A stretch of DNA of 64,000 bases from Acidimicrobiales bacterium (GTDB lineage: Bacteria > Actinomycetota > Acidimicrobiia > Acidimicrobiales > JAHWLA01). A program made the translations under genes and the position numbers. Below the pieces are notes generated by a model. The model did not search any database, was not told the DNA's origin, and saw nothing but the letters and a program-made list of their open reading frames with translations. The stretch is taken from assembly GCA_035536915.1 (NCBI GenBank), contig DATLNE010000031.1:124001-188000 (forward strand). The letters run 5' to 3'. Below are positions 15,580-24,274 of this stretch, piece by piece; the first letter of the stretch is position 1, and every line of letters starts with the position of its first letter.

Positions 15580-16674
15580 GTGCGCATCGGCTTGGTGTGC
15601 CCCTACAGCCTCACCGTCCCGGGCGGGGTGCAGGGGCAAGTGCTCTCACTGGCTCGGGCCCTGCGTCGACAGGGCCACGAGGCGCGGGTGTTGGCGCCGT
15701 GCGACGGGCCGCCGCCTGACGGGTTCGTCACCCCGCTGGGCAATTCGATCCCCTTCGCCTCCAACGGCAGCATCGCCCCGTTGGCCCTCGACCTGCCGTG
15801 CGCGCTGCGCACCATCCGGGCCTTGCGCGACGAGGAGTTCGACGTCGTGCACCTGCACGAGCCGCTCTGCCCCGGCCCCACCCTGACGGCGCTGCTGGCC
15901 GCCGACCACCCCATCGTCGGCACCTTCCACCGCTCCGGCGCCAGCCGGGCCTACCGACGCTTCCGGCCTCTCGTGCGCCAGATCGCCGACCGCATCGACC
16001 TCAAGGTCGCTGTCTCCGCAGACGCCCGCCGCACCGCCACCGACGCCCACCCGGGCGACTACGTCCTGCTGTTCAACGCCATCGAGGTGGAGCGGTTCGC
16101 CACGGCGACGCCGACGCCCACCAACGGCCCCACCATCTTCTTCCTCGGTCGCCACGAGCCCCGCAAGGGCCTCGACGTCCTGCTCGAAGCCATGGCCCAC
16201 CTGCCCGCCGACGTGCACCTGTGGGTGGCGGGCGACGGACCCCAAACGGTGGAACTGAAGGAACGCACCCGCAACGACTCCCGCATCGAGTGGCTGGGTC
16301 GGATCGGCGACCAAGAGGTGGCCTCCCGACTGCGGGGCGCCGACGTGTTCTGCGCGCCGAGCTTGCACGGCGAGTCGTTCGGCGTCGTCCTGCTCGAAGC
16401 CATGGCCGCACGCACGGCCATCGTGGCGGGCGACCTGCCCGGCTACCGCAACGTGGCTCGCCCCGACGAACACGCCGTGCTCGTGCCCCCGGGTGACGCG
16501 CCGGCCCTGGCCAAGGGGCTCGAACGAGTGCTCACAGACACCGACCTGGCCGCCCGCCTCGTCGCCGCCGGCGAACCGCGGGCCGCCGAGTTCTCCATCG
16601 AGCAACTGGCCGAGCGCTACGTCGAGCTCTACCAGTCGGTCATCGCGGCGAGCCCAGGTCGACGACGACCCTGA
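15580..16674 (+). CDS. pimA: Phosphatidylinositol alpha-mannosyltransferase PimA
   Basis: GT-B (GT4) glycosyltransferase of 364 residues that adds the first mannose from GDP-mannose to phosphatidylinositol on the cytoplasmic face of the membrane. The N-terminal acceptor domain begins RIGLVCPYSLTVPGGVQGQV, with the glycine loop near residue 15. VVHLHEP (about 88-94), the donor-site segment GRHEPRKGLDVLLEA and the EX7E-type ESFGVVLLEA motif are all present. GTG 15580 is leaderless. Its 3' end overlaps the convergent lipoprotein gene by 35 nt. Gene order with pgsA and the acyltransferase makes the assignment firm. Confidence 0.92.
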   Translation: MRIGLVCPYSLTVPGGVQGQVLSLARALRRQGHEARVLAPCDGPPPDGFVTPLGNSIPFASNGSIAPLALDLPCALRTIRALRDEEFDVVHLHEPLCPGPTLTALLAADHPIVGTFHRSGASRAYRRFRPLVRQIADRIDLKVAVSADARRTATDAHPGDYVLLFNAIEVERFATATPTPTNGPTIFFLGRHEPRKGLDVLLEAMAHLPADVHLWVAGDGPQTVELKERTRNDSRIEWLGRIGDQEVASRLRGADVFCAPSLHGESFGVVLLEAMAARTAIVAGDLPGYRNVARPDEHAVLVPPGDAPALAKGLERVLTDTDLAARLVAAGEPRAAEFSIEQLAERYVELYQSVIAASPGRRRP

Positions 16675-17239
16675 AGGGCGAGGCCAGTGTGGTGACCCGC
16701 ACGCCCTCGGGCCGGGGCCGGGCCCCGATCACCCAGGTGACGACACCCTCGAAGTCGCCCGTGCGCACCGCTTCCTCCACCACCTCGCCCCGCGTGGTGA
16801 TGCGCCGCTCGCCTTGGTAGACGGGCACGACGCGCTCGCCCTGGAAGCGGGCGGTGGCGGCGTTCTCGAAGCGCACCTCGTAGAGCACCTCGCCCTTCAC
16901 CTCGACGGCGTCGCCTGAACCGTCCTCGGTCACCGGCCGCGTGGTGATGTCGACGCGATAGCCGGGCACCGCGTCTTCGAACTCGAACACCACCCGGTCG
17001 AAGCCGTCATGGGCCGCAACCCGTACGGCGGCGAGGTACGCCCGGGTGGCCGACGCGGGCCGCGCCGCGGGCAGGGCGCCGGGCACGAACGCCGTGCTGG
17101 GCGACGTCGTCTCCGCCACCGACGACGAGGTGGACGACGACGAGCTCGTCGAGGCGTCAGCGGTGTCGACCGTGGGGTCGTCGCCGCGGTTGCACGAGGC
17201 GAGCAGGACGAGCGCAGCGACCACGACGAAGCGTTTCAC
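16640..17239 (-). CDS. Lipoprotein with AMIN-like domain
   Basis: 199-residue secreted lipoprotein. The signal peptide ends in the lipobox LLASC, with Cys16 the lipidated residue. A Ser/Thr-rich linker of about 30 residues follows, then a beta-rich domain (about 65-199) resembling AMIN-type domains, with VRVAAHDGFDRVVFEFED near its start and VTTLASPFRVVVDLG at its end. AMIN domains bind peptidoglycan or envelope partners, so the protein is probably held at the outer face of the membrane near the wall. GTG 17239 has no ribosome-binding site, but a CATACT -10 box lies 7 nt upstream. It is convergent with and overlaps pimA. Confidence 0.75.
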   Translation of the reverse strand: MKRFVVVAALVLLASCNRGDDPTVDTADASTSSSSSTSSSVAETTSPSTAFVPGALPAARPASATRAYLAAVRVAAHDGFDRVVFEFEDAVPGYRVDITTRPVTEDGSGDAVEVKGEVLYEVRFENAATARFQGERVVPVYQGERRITTRGEVVEEAVRTGDFEGVVTWVIGARPRPEGVRVTTLASPFRVVVDLGSPR

Positions 17240-17246
17240 GAAGGCC

Positions 17247-17252
17247 AGTATG
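17247..17252 (-). promoter_or_regulatory. -10 box for AMIN lipoprotein gene
   Basis: CATACT on the minus strand ends 7 nt before GTG 17239, with no Shine-Dalgarno sequence; it is a leaderless arrangement. Confidence 0.5.
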
Positions 17253-17258
17253 CGCGCA

Positions 17259-17290
17259 GAAGGGGCCTCCACTGGGGGAGAGGCCCCTTC
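17259..17290 (-). terminator. Terminator hairpin of the LAATG surface-protein gene
   Basis: A perfect 11-bp inverted repeat, GAAGGGGCCTC and GAGGCCCCTTC, with a 10-nt loop lies 47 nt past the stop of the surface-protein gene. It has no long T-run, which is common in GC-rich actinomycetes. Confidence 0.65.
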
Positions 17291-17336
17291 TGCATTGCAA
17301 GCCCGCCAGGCTGTGATGTGGTGGTGGAGGGCGGAC

Positions 17337-19049
17337 TTACCTCGTCGCCCGGCGCACCGGCATCCGCACCCATTCACGGAAGCCGAGGCCAAGGGCGATG
17401 AGAAGCATGGCCAGTGCCGTCAGGGGGACTGCGTTCGTCCCGGTGGCGGCCAGGCTGCGGTCGTTCTCCGTGCCGGTGCCGGGGATGATCGGCGCCGACG
17501 GGGCGAAGTTCGACGTGCTGGTGATCGAAGCGAGGGTGACGTTGCCGCCGTCGGCCAGCGCTCCGGCCTCAGTGGCGTCCACCTCGGCGCCGAGCAGGCC
17601 CATGGCGGCGTCGAGGCCGTCGAGGACTGCGGAGGCACCCAGGCCTTCGAGGGTCTCTTCCACGCTGCCGGCCAGGCCCGTCACTGTGGCGACGATGTCG
17701 GCCAGTGCCTCAGGAGGCGTGATGGTGGCCGACAGGGCGGTGATGCCGTCGACTGCCTCGACGTAGCCGCCCGCCGAGGTGACGCCGTGGTCGGCCGCCC
17801 GCTCGAAGACCTTGACGTCGACCAGGTCGGCCAGGTCGGCGTGCACCACGCCGAGGACGCCGCCGATGGTGTCGTTGACCGTGTTGACGGCGGCGTTGAT
17901 GTCGGCCAGGTGCGAAGCGAGGTCGATGCCGTCGACTGCCACGCCGCCGACCTTCAGGCCGCCCAGCTTGGCGGTCACTTCGGCAACGCTGTTCTCCACG
18001 GTGTCAGCCGCCTTGGTGGTGACGCCTACTTCGACGCCGTTCACCTCGAGCAGGGCCACACCGTCGAGCACGGCGAGCACGTCGTCGATGAGCGTGGTGA
18101 GGGTGCCCTGCACGTGCTCGATAAGGGTGTCGAGCTGTGCGGTGACGTCGGTCAGGTCGGTGATCGCAGTCTCGACGTCGTCGTTGATGACTTCGCCCAA
18201 GCCGATGCCGTTGACGGTCCCGACGATCGTCTGCACGGTCTCGCCGGTCGGCAGCGCCGGCGTCGTGGCAGCGGCTGCGGCCTGCAGCTCGTCGATCTGC
18301 GCATTGAGCGCAGCGACGGCGGTGTCGACGGCCTCACCGGTGGCGAGGTCGCCAACCGGCACGCCGAGCTCGTCGAGCAGGTCGGTCAGCAGGTCGAGGG
18401 GGAGGTCGCCCAACGAGATGTTGAGGCCGGCCAGCAACGAACCGAGGTCGAGCACGACCACTTGGTCGATCTTCACGGCGCGGGTGCCGGTGGAGGCTGC
18501 CGAGGTGGCTGCCGTCTCGACGTCGGAGGTCACGCCTTCCAGGGTGGCCAGGCCACCGGCGACGGCGGCGTCGGTCAGGGCGGCGTCGAGGCCTGCCGTC
18601 GAGGAGGCGGCCGACGCAGCCGAGCTGAGGCTGGCAGCGCCGAGGGTGCCGGACAGCACCGCTTCAGGGATTGTCACGCCGGTCGCAGGCTCGGAGAGGT
18701 TGAGCGAGCCGATGGTCACCGACTCGTCACCGCCGGGCTGCTTCGACTCGGCGGCGCCGGAGCTCAGGTTGAGCGCATCGACAAGCTCGGAGGAGACCTC
18801 CACGCCGGTCAGGCGGGAGAACGCTTCAGGGGCCGAGACGGCGGGGTCGATGGTGGCCCGGGCGTCGTCGCCCAACAGGCGAACCCCGAGGACGGAGCCG
18901 TCGGTGCCGAGGGCCACGCCTACGACGGTGGTGGTCACGTCGGCGGTGCCTACGCCGGCGGTGGCGGCCGAAGCCGAACCGAACGACGAGGCCGCGCCGA
19001 CAAGGACGACGGTGGTGACTGCGGCGACTGCCGCTCGGACGTTTCGCAT
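17337..19049 (-). CDS. LAATG sortase-anchored surface protein
   Basis: 570-residue exported protein. The N-terminus MRNVRAAVAAVTTVVLVG... is a signal peptide, likely cut after the Ala-rich stretch near residue 28. The C-terminus has the complete cell-wall sorting signal: LAATG, a hydrophobic helix (PLTALAMLLIALGLGF) and a basic tail ending RRATR. LAxTG is the form used by class E sortases of high-GC Gram-positives. The body is Ala/Val/Asp/Thr-rich with heptad-like repeats and almost no aromatic residues, so it may be an extended or helical stalk. GGGGGAA lies about 6 nt before ATG 19049. No sortase is in the window. The domain function is unknown. Confidence 0.8.
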   Translation of the reverse strand: MRNVRAAVAAVTTVVLVGAASSFGSASAATAGVGTADVTTTVVGVALGTDGSVLGVRLLGDDARATIDPAVSAPEAFSRLTGVEVSSELVDALNLSSGAAESKQPGGDESVTIGSLNLSEPATGVTIPEAVLSGTLGAASLSSAASAASSTAGLDAALTDAAVAGGLATLEGVTSDVETAATSAASTGTRAVKIDQVVVLDLGSLLAGLNISLGDLPLDLLTDLLDELGVPVGDLATGEAVDTAVAALNAQIDELQAAAAATTPALPTGETVQTIVGTVNGIGLGEVINDDVETAITDLTDVTAQLDTLIEHVQGTLTTLIDDVLAVLDGVALLEVNGVEVGVTTKAADTVENSVAEVTAKLGGLKVGGVAVDGIDLASHLADINAAVNTVNDTIGGVLGVVHADLADLVDVKVFERAADHGVTSAGGYVEAVDGITALSATITPPEALADIVATVTGLAGSVEETLEGLGASAVLDGLDAAMGLLGAEVDATEAGALADGGNVTLASITSTSNFAPSAPIIPGTGTENDRSLAATGTNAVPLTALAMLLIALGLGFREWVRMPVRRATR

Positions 19050-19186
19050 CAAAGTTCCCCCAGGTCGGGTCGGACTCATACCTGTTGAGCACTTTGACCT
19101 CCGGACGCTTCCGCGCCTATCGCCCGATCAGGTCATTTAGTCCCGCGCGAAAGGACTAGTCACCGGGTGGGCAGCGGCCCATCGCC

Positions 19187-19192
19187 TACCAT
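19187..19192 (+). promoter_or_regulatory. -10 box for lemA
   Basis: TACCAT ends 9 nt before ATG 19202; no ribosome-binding site is visible. Confidence 0.45.
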
Positions 19193-19201
19193 CGCCCCCT
19201 G

Positions 19202-19753
19202 ATGAGCGCCCTCTGGATCGTCGTCGCGGTCCTCGTCCTCGCCGTGATCTACGTGATCGCCGTCTACAACGGCTTGATCCGTCGTCGGAACCGCATCGAC
19301 GAGGGCTGGGCCCAGATCGACGTGCAACTGCAGCGCCGCTACGACCTCATCCCCAACTTGGTGGAGACGGTCAAGGGCTACGTCGAGCACGAACAAGGGG
19401 TGTTCGAAGAGGTGACCCGGGCCCGCACCGCGGCCATCGGCGCCCAAGGCGTGCCCGCCCAAGCCGAGGCCGAGAACGTCGTCACCAACGCGCTGCGTTC
19501 GCTGTTCGCGGTGGCCGAGGCCTACCCCGACCTCAAGGCCAACCAGAACTTCCTCGCCCTGCAGGAGGAGCTGTCGGGCACCGAGGGCCGCATCGCCTAC
19601 GCCCGCCAGTACTACAACGACGCCGTGCGCGACTACAACACCAAGATCCAGTCGTTCCCCGGGAACCTGGTGGCCGGCGCCTTCTCCTTCACGCCCCGCG
19701 ACTACTTCGAGGCCGACGACACCACCCGCGGGCCGGTGTCCGTGCAGTTCTGA
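19202..19753 (+). CDS. lemA: LemA family membrane protein
   Basis: 183-residue protein with one N-terminal membrane helix (about 4-22), then the LemA signature YNGLIRRRNRIDEGWAQIDV and QLQRRYDLIPNLVETVKGY (about 43-61), and a long helical region outside the membrane. LemA proteins have no proven biochemical role. They are repeatedly found beside HtpX proteases and TPM-domain proteins, and that pairing is seen here: htpX begins 5 nt after the stop. A shared role in membrane-protein quality control is a reasonable inference. Confidence 0.88.
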   Translation: MSALWIVVAVLVLAVIYVIAVYNGLIRRRNRIDEGWAQIDVQLQRRYDLIPNLVETVKGYVEHEQGVFEEVTRARTAAIGAQGVPAQAEAENVVTNALRSLFAVAEAYPDLKANQNFLALQEELSGTEGRIAYARQYYNDAVRDYNTKIQSFPGNLVAGAFSFTPRDYFEADDTTRGPVSVQF

Positions 19754-19758
19754 TCGCC

Positions 19759-20673
19759 TTGTTCGACCAGATCACGCACAACAAGCGACGCTCCACGCTG
19801 CTCGTCGCCTCCTTCTTCCTGGTGGTGGCGGCCGCCGGGTGGGCCTTCAACGTCCTCATCGGCGGCGGCATCACCGGACTGGTGATCGCCACGGTCATCG
19901 TGCTGGGCATGTCGGCGGGCGCGTACTTCAAGGCCGACGCCATCGCCTTGGCCATGAGCCACGCCCGGCCCGCCGACCCTGCCGAGCATGCCCGGCTGCA
20001 CAACCTGGTCGAGGGGCTCTGCATCGCTGCGGGCCTGCCCAAGCCTCGCCTCTACATCGTGGAGGACGACGCCCCCAACGCCTTCGCCACCGGCCGCGAC
20101 CCCAAGCACGCCGCCGTGGCGGTGACCACGGGCCTGCTGGCCAAGCTGAACCGGGTGGAGCTCGAAGGCGTGCTGGCGCATGAGCTCAGCCACATCAAGA
20201 ACTACGACGTGTTGGTCTCGACGCTCGCCGTCACCATGGTGGGCATCGTCGCCTTGCTGGGCGACTGGGGCTTGCGCTTCCTGTGGTGGGGCGGGCCGCG
20301 CCACAAGGACGACAGCAGCGACGGCGGGGGGGGAGCGGGCGGGTGGATCATGGCGGGCCTGGCCTTCGGCTTCCTGCTGCTGGCCCCGCTCAGCGCCAAG
20401 CTCATGCAGTTCGCCGTCAGCCGTCGGCGGGAGGCGCTGGCCGACATCACCGGCGTGTCGCTGACCCGCTACCCGCCGGGGCTCATCGCCGCGCTGGAAA
20501 AGCTGCGCGATGACCGTACCGTGGTGCACAGCGGCTCCCGGGCCACGGCGCACCTCTGGATCGAGTCTCCCGTTCCCCGGGAGGAGTCGGAGGGCAAGCT
20601 GGCCAAACTGGGCCGGCTGTTCGACACCCACCCACCCTTGGAGGAGCGGATCCAAGCGCTCAGGGAGTTGTGA
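19759..20673 (+). CDS. htpX: HtpX-like membrane zinc metalloprotease
   Basis: 304-residue M48 membrane protease with its active site in the cytoplasm. The zinc motif is His141-Glu142-x-x-His145 in LAHELSHIKNYD, with the third ligand Glu225 in RREALAD. N-terminal helices lie at about 15-32 and 38-55, and a second hydrophobic pair flanks a Gly-rich loop (about 183-197). It would cleave misfolded membrane proteins. The start is TTG 19759, 5 nt after lemA. The stop overlaps the ATG of the next gene (TGATG), so the three genes are coupled. Confidence 0.9.
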   Translation: MFDQITHNKRRSTLLVASFFLVVAAAGWAFNVLIGGGITGLVIATVIVLGMSAGAYFKADAIALAMSHARPADPAEHARLHNLVEGLCIAAGLPKPRLYIVEDDAPNAFATGRDPKHAAVAVTTGLLAKLNRVELEGVLAHELSHIKNYDVLVSTLAVTMVGIVALLGDWGLRFLWWGGPRHKDDSSDGGGGAGGWIMAGLAFGFLLLAPLSAKLMQFAVSRRREALADITGVSLTRYPPGLIAALEKLRDDRTVVHSGSRATAHLWIESPVPREESEGKLAKLGRLFDTHPPLEERIQALREL

Positions 20674-21701
20674 TGCGACGCATTGCCTTGGCTGTTGCCC
20701 TGGTCCTCGCCACTGCTGCGTGCGGCGGCGGCAAGAAGGAAGCTGCTACCACGACGACGAGCGTGGTGGAGACGACGACCACCACCATGCTGAGCCAGTT
20801 GCCGCCCGGCGGCGCGCCGCTGACGGGGTTGGTTGCCGATGCCGCCAAGACGGCCCGGCCGTTGCTGATCGTGAAGATCGACAACGCGCCGAAGGCTCGT
20901 CCGCAGGCCGGGCTGAACCAGGCCGACGTGGTGGTGGAGGAGGCGGTCGAGGGCGGGGTCACCCGTTTCGTCACCATGTTCCATTCGCAGGACGCCGACC
21001 CCGTGGGGCCGGTGCGTTCGGCCCGGTCCACCGACATGTTGCTGGCGGCGCCGCTCAACCGGCCCCTGTTCGCGTACTCCGGCGCCAACGCAGGCTTCGA
21101 CAAGCTCATCCGCGAGTCGCCGGTGGTCGACGTCGGCTACGAGGCCCAGACCGCCCAGTACACCCGGGAGCGGGGCCGCCCCGCCCTCTACAACGTGTTC
21201 TCGGCCACGCCCCGCCTGCACGGGCTGGCGCCCGCCGGTTCCGGCCCGCCGCCGCCGCTGTTCTGGTACCGGCACCCCGGCCAGCCGTCTGTGGGTGACG
21301 CCATGGGCGGGGTGCGCATGGAGTACCGGGGCAAGATCGTCACCGCCGTGCAGTGGGCGTGGGACGCCGGTGTCGGGCTGTGGAAGCGCAGCCAGGACGG
21401 TGGCCCCCACGTCGACGCCGCGGGCGCGCCGGTAACGGCCCACAACGTCGTCGTGCAACTCGTCACCTACCACGACACCGGTTACCGGGATCAGTCAGGC
21501 GCCGAGGTGCCCGAAGCCGACCTGGTGGGCGAAGGCGAGGCGTGGGTGCTGTCCGACGGCAAGGTGGTGAAGGGCCGCTGGAAGCGGGGTGCGGCAGGCG
21601 AGGTCACCCAGTACCTCGACGGCGCCGGCCAGCCGATCCGCCTCACGCCGGGGCGCACGTGGGTGGAGCTGCCCATCCCCGGCAACGCCACACTCGGCTG
21701 A
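20673..21701 (+). CDS. DUF3048/YerB-type lipoprotein, copy 1
   Basis: 342-residue lipoprotein. The signal peptide ends in ATAAC, then Gly/Lys residues and a Thr-rich linker (about 27-40). The DUF3048 (YerB) fold follows, with VKIDNAPKARPQAGLNQADVV near residue 70 and GPVRSARSTD about 40 residues later. YerB-like proteins are exported and of unknown function. ATG 20673 sits in a TGATG overlap with htpX, with GGGAG about 6 nt upstream. A second copy follows directly. Confidence 0.82.
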   Translation: MRRIALAVALVLATAACGGGKKEAATTTTSVVETTTTTMLSQLPPGGAPLTGLVADAAKTARPLLIVKIDNAPKARPQAGLNQADVVVEEAVEGGVTRFVTMFHSQDADPVGPVRSARSTDMLLAAPLNRPLFAYSGANAGFDKLIRESPVVDVGYEAQTAQYTRERGRPALYNVFSATPRLHGLAPAGSGPPPPLFWYRHPGQPSVGDAMGGVRMEYRGKIVTAVQWAWDAGVGLWKRSQDGGPHVDAAGAPVTAHNVVVQLVTYHDTGYRDQSGAEVPEADLVGEGEAWVLSDGKVVKGRWKRGAAGEVTQYLDGAGQPIRLTPGRTWVELPIPGNATLG

Positions 21702-21714
21702 CACCCTGGACGGC

Positions 21715-22743
21715 ATGCGCCGTACCACCGTTGCCGTCGTCGCCCTCGCGCTGATCACCACCGCCTGCGGAGGCGGCGACCAGAAGCTCGCGTCGACCAC
21801 CACGACGATCGTCCCCCAGGCCACCACGTCGACGATCCCGCCCGAGGCTGCCTTCCTCACCGGGGTGCCGCAGCCCGACGGCAAGAAGCAGGACCGGCCT
21901 GCGCTGACCATCAAGGTCGACAACGCGCCACTCGCCCGTCCGCAAGCGGGCCTCGACGCCGCCGACGTGGTCTTCGAGGAAGTGGTGGAGGGCGGGGTCG
22001 TGCGCTTCCTGGCCGTGTTCCACTCCAAGGACGCCGACGTGGTCGGCCCGGTGCGGTCGGTGCGTCCCGTCGACCCCGAGATCGTCACCCCGATCAAGGG
22101 CTTGTTCGCCTCCTCGGGCGGGGCGCCGCAGTTCGAGCGGCTCATCAAGAAGGCGCCGGTGACATTGGTCGGCTGGGACGACCTGCCCAAGGCCTACACA
22201 CAGCGCAAGGGCCGTCCGGCGCCGCACAACCTGTTCACGTCGACCACCGAGCTCTACAAGGGGGCCAAGAAGGCGGCCACGCCGCCACCGCCCCTGTTCA
22301 CCTTCCTTCCCACCGGGCAGCCCTTCGCAGTGGCGGGCGGTTCGCCGCTGACATCGCTGGCGGTCCAGATGGGCGGGCCCACCAAGGCCGAGTGGAACTG
22401 GGACGACGGGGTCGGCGTGTGGCGGCGCGTCACCAACGGCACCGAGCACAAGCTCGACAACGGCCAGCAGCTGGGGTTCACCAACGTGATCATCCAGTTC
22501 GTGCGCTACGTCGACACCGGTTCCCGCGACACCGCGGGCTTCGCCGTGCCGACGGCCAAGGTCATCGGCAAGGGCGAGGCGTGGATCCTGTCGGACGGCC
22601 GCCTGGTGAAGGCCAAGTGGGACAAGGCGTCGGCCGCCGCCATCACGTCGTACACCGATTCGTCGAACCTGCCGGTGAAGCTCACGCCGGGCACGACGTG
22701 GGTGGCGTTGGCGCCGATCGGTGCGCAAACGACAGTGAGGTAG
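21715..22743 (+). CDS. DUF3048/YerB-type lipoprotein, copy 2
   Basis: 342-residue paralogue of the preceding protein with the same plan: lipobox ITTAC, a Thr-rich linker, then VKVDNAPLARPQAGLDAADVV and GPVRSVRPVD. It starts at ATG 21715, 13 nt after copy 1. The divergence is large enough that this is an old duplication rather than a recent amplification. Both copies keep the whole domain and the lipobox, so neither appears to be decaying. A longer in-frame start at 21589 would overlap copy 1 and lose the signal peptide. Confidence 0.82.
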   Translation: MRRTTVAVVALALITTACGGGDQKLASTTTTIVPQATTSTIPPEAAFLTGVPQPDGKKQDRPALTIKVDNAPLARPQAGLDAADVVFEEVVEGGVVRFLAVFHSKDADVVGPVRSVRPVDPEIVTPIKGLFASSGGAPQFERLIKKAPVTLVGWDDLPKAYTQRKGRPAPHNLFTSTTELYKGAKKAATPPPPLFTFLPTGQPFAVAGGSPLTSLAVQMGGPTKAEWNWDDGVGVWRRVTNGTEHKLDNGQQLGFTNVIIQFVRYVDTGSRDTAGFAVPTAKVIGKGEAWILSDGRLVKAKWDKASAAAITSYTDSSNLPVKLTPGTTWVALAPIGAQTTVR

Positions 22744-22757
22744 GGGAGGCCGGGCCG

Positions 22758-22763
22758 TAGAAT
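22758..22763 (+). promoter_or_regulatory. -10 box for pdxS
   Basis: TAGAAT ends 7 nt before ATG 22771. It overlaps the upstream in-frame ATG 22762, which supports 22771 as the real, leaderless start. Confidence 0.6.
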
Positions 22764-22770
22764 GGCGGCC

Positions 22771-23655
22771 ATGGCTGAACGGGAAACGGGAACCGCACGC
22801 GTCAAGCGAGGCTTGGCCGAGATGCTCCGAGGCGGCGTGATCATGGACGTCGTCACGCCGGAGCAGGCGAAGATCGCCGAGGACGCAGGTGCGGTGTCGG
22901 TGATGGCGCTCGAGCGGGTGCCCGCCGACATCCGGCGCGACGGCGGCGTGGCCCGCATGAGCGACCCGTCGATGATCGAGGGCATCAAGGAGGCCGTGAC
23001 CATCCCGGTGATGGCCAAGGCCCGCATCGGCCACTTCGCCGAGGCCCAAGTGCTGGAGTCGCTCGGCGTCGACTACATCGACGAGTCCGAGGTGCTGACC
23101 CCGGCCGACGAGGCCCACCACATCGACAAGTGGGCGTTCACCGCGCCCTTCGTGTGCGGCGCCACCAACCTGGGCGAGGCGTTGCGCCGGCTGTCGGAGG
23201 GGGCGGCGATGATCCGGTCGAAGGGCGAGGCGGGTACCGGCAACATCGTGGAGGCAGTGCGCCACCTGCGCTCGATCCTGGGCGACATCCGCAAGATCAC
23301 CCAGGCCGATTCGGCCGAGCTCTACGGCTGGGCCAAGGAGCTGCAGGCGCCGGTGTCGCTGGTGCAGGAGGTCGCCGAGACGGGGCGGCTGCCGGTGCCC
23401 ATGTTCTGCGCCGGGGGCATTGCCACGCCGGCCGATGCGTCGCTGGTGATGCAGTTGGGCGCCGAGGCGGTGTTCGTGGGGTCGGGCATCTTCAAGTCGG
23501 CCGACCCGCCCCGCATGGCCCGGGCCATCGTGGAGGCCACCACCCACTTCCGTGACGCCTCGATGGTGGCCAAGGTCTCGCGGGGGCTGGGCGAGGCCAT
23601 GCGCGGCCTGGAGATCGGCGGGTTGGAGACGAAGCTCGCCGACCGCGGGTGGTAG
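22771..23655 (+). CDS. pdxS: Pyridoxal 5'-phosphate synthase subunit PdxS
   Basis: Lyase subunit (294 residues) of the DXP-independent vitamin B6 pathway; it builds PLP from ribose 5-phosphate, glyceraldehyde 3-phosphate and ammonia from PdxT. The two catalytic lysines are Lys83 in [10 protein letters not shown] and Lys151 in [11 protein letters not shown]. The protein forms a TIM-barrel dodecamer. The start at 22771 is chosen because the -10 box covers the alternative ATG at 22762. The pdxT gene follows after an inverted repeat. Confidence 0.95.
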   Translation: MAERETGTARVKRGLAEMLRGGVIMDVVTPEQAKIAEDAGAVSVMALERVPADIRRDGGVARMSDPSMIEGIKEAVTIPVMAKARIGHFAEAQVLESLGVDYIDESEVLTPADEAHHIDKWAFTAPFVCGATNLGEALRRLSEGAAMIRSKGEAGTGNIVEAVRHLRSILGDIRKITQADSAELYGWAKELQAPVSLVQEVAETGRLPVPMFCAGGIATPADASLVMQLGAEAVFVGSGIFKSADPPRMARAIVEATTHFRDASMVAKVSRGLGEAMRGLEIGGLETKLADRGW

Positions 23656-23661
23656 ACCCCG

Positions 23662-23710
23662 CGTCCCGAGTACATAGCCGGCGAAATTCGCCGGCGATGT
23701 ACTCGGGACG
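23662..23710. repeat. 24-bp inverted repeat covering the pdxT start codon
   Basis: Two 24-nt arms (23662-23685 and 23687-23710) are reverse complements at 23 of 24 positions around a single base. The left arm begins 6 nt after the pdxS stop. The right arm contains the pdxT ATG at 23697. As RNA it would bury the pdxT start in a very stable hairpin; as DNA it is a near-perfect palindrome. Confidence 0.75.
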
Positions 23711-24272
23711 GAAGGTCGGGGTGCTGGCGTTGCAGGGCGACGTGCGGGAGCACTCGGCCGTGCTGTCCGAGTTGGGGGCGCATGTGGTCGAGGTGCGCAC
23801 GCCGGAAGACCTGGCGGCGGTCGAGGCGCTGGTGCTGCCGGGTGGCGAGTCCACCACCATCTCGCTGCTGTTGCAGTCGTCCGGGCTGTTCGAGCCCATC
23901 GCCGACCGCTTGCGCGAGGGCATGCCGGCGTTCGGCACGTGCGCCGGGATGATCCTGCTGGCGTCCGAGGTGGTCGACGGCCGTCCCGACCAGCGCACGT
24001 TCGGCGCCGTCGACATCGCCGTTCGGCGCAACGCCTTCGGTCGCCAGGTCGACTCGTTCGAGGCGGTGCTCGACGTCGACGGCGTGGGCTCGGTGCCCGC
24101 GGTGTTCATCCGGGCGCCCTTCGTGGAGCGGGTGGCCGACGGCGTCGAGGTGCTGGCCGCGGTGGACGGGCACCCGGTGGTGTGCCGTTCCGGCGCCGTG
24201 CTGGTGGCGTCGTTCCACCCCGAGCTGTCGGGCGACTTGCGCATGCACGAGCTGTTCCTGGGAGGCTGGTAA
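23697..24272 (+). CDS. pdxT: Pyridoxal 5'-phosphate synthase glutaminase subunit PdxT
   Basis: Class I glutamine amidotransferase of 191 residues that feeds ammonia to PdxS. It begins MYSGRKVGVLALQGDVREHSAV. LPGGEST is near residue 47, the nucleophile Cys is in FGTCAGMILL, and the His-x-Glu pair is in SFHPELSGD. ATG 23697 lies inside the right arm of the inverted repeat; GTG 23649 is in frame but overlaps pdxS. There is no free ribosome-binding site, so translation probably depends on coupling to pdxS or on opening of the hairpin. Confidence 0.93.
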   Translation: MYSGRKVGVLALQGDVREHSAVLSELGAHVVEVRTPEDLAAVEALVLPGGESTTISLLLQSSGLFEPIADRLREGMPAFGTCAGMILLASEVVDGRPDQRTFGAVDIAVRRNAFGRQVDSFEAVLDVDGVGSVPAVFIRAPFVERVADGVEVLAAVDGHPVVCRSGAVLVASFHPELSGDLRMHELFLGGW

Positions 24273-24274
24273 TC

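Noticed and set aside
17046-19088. 680-residue plus-strand frame
   Set aside because: It is antisense to the surface protein, whose signal peptide, sorting signal and ribosome-binding site decide the strand.
19095-19135. Sigma-28-like promoter for the LAATG surface protein (TAAA and GGCGATAG on the minus strand)
   Set aside because: The spacing is 11 nt, not the 15-16 of the pilus set, so I do not count it.
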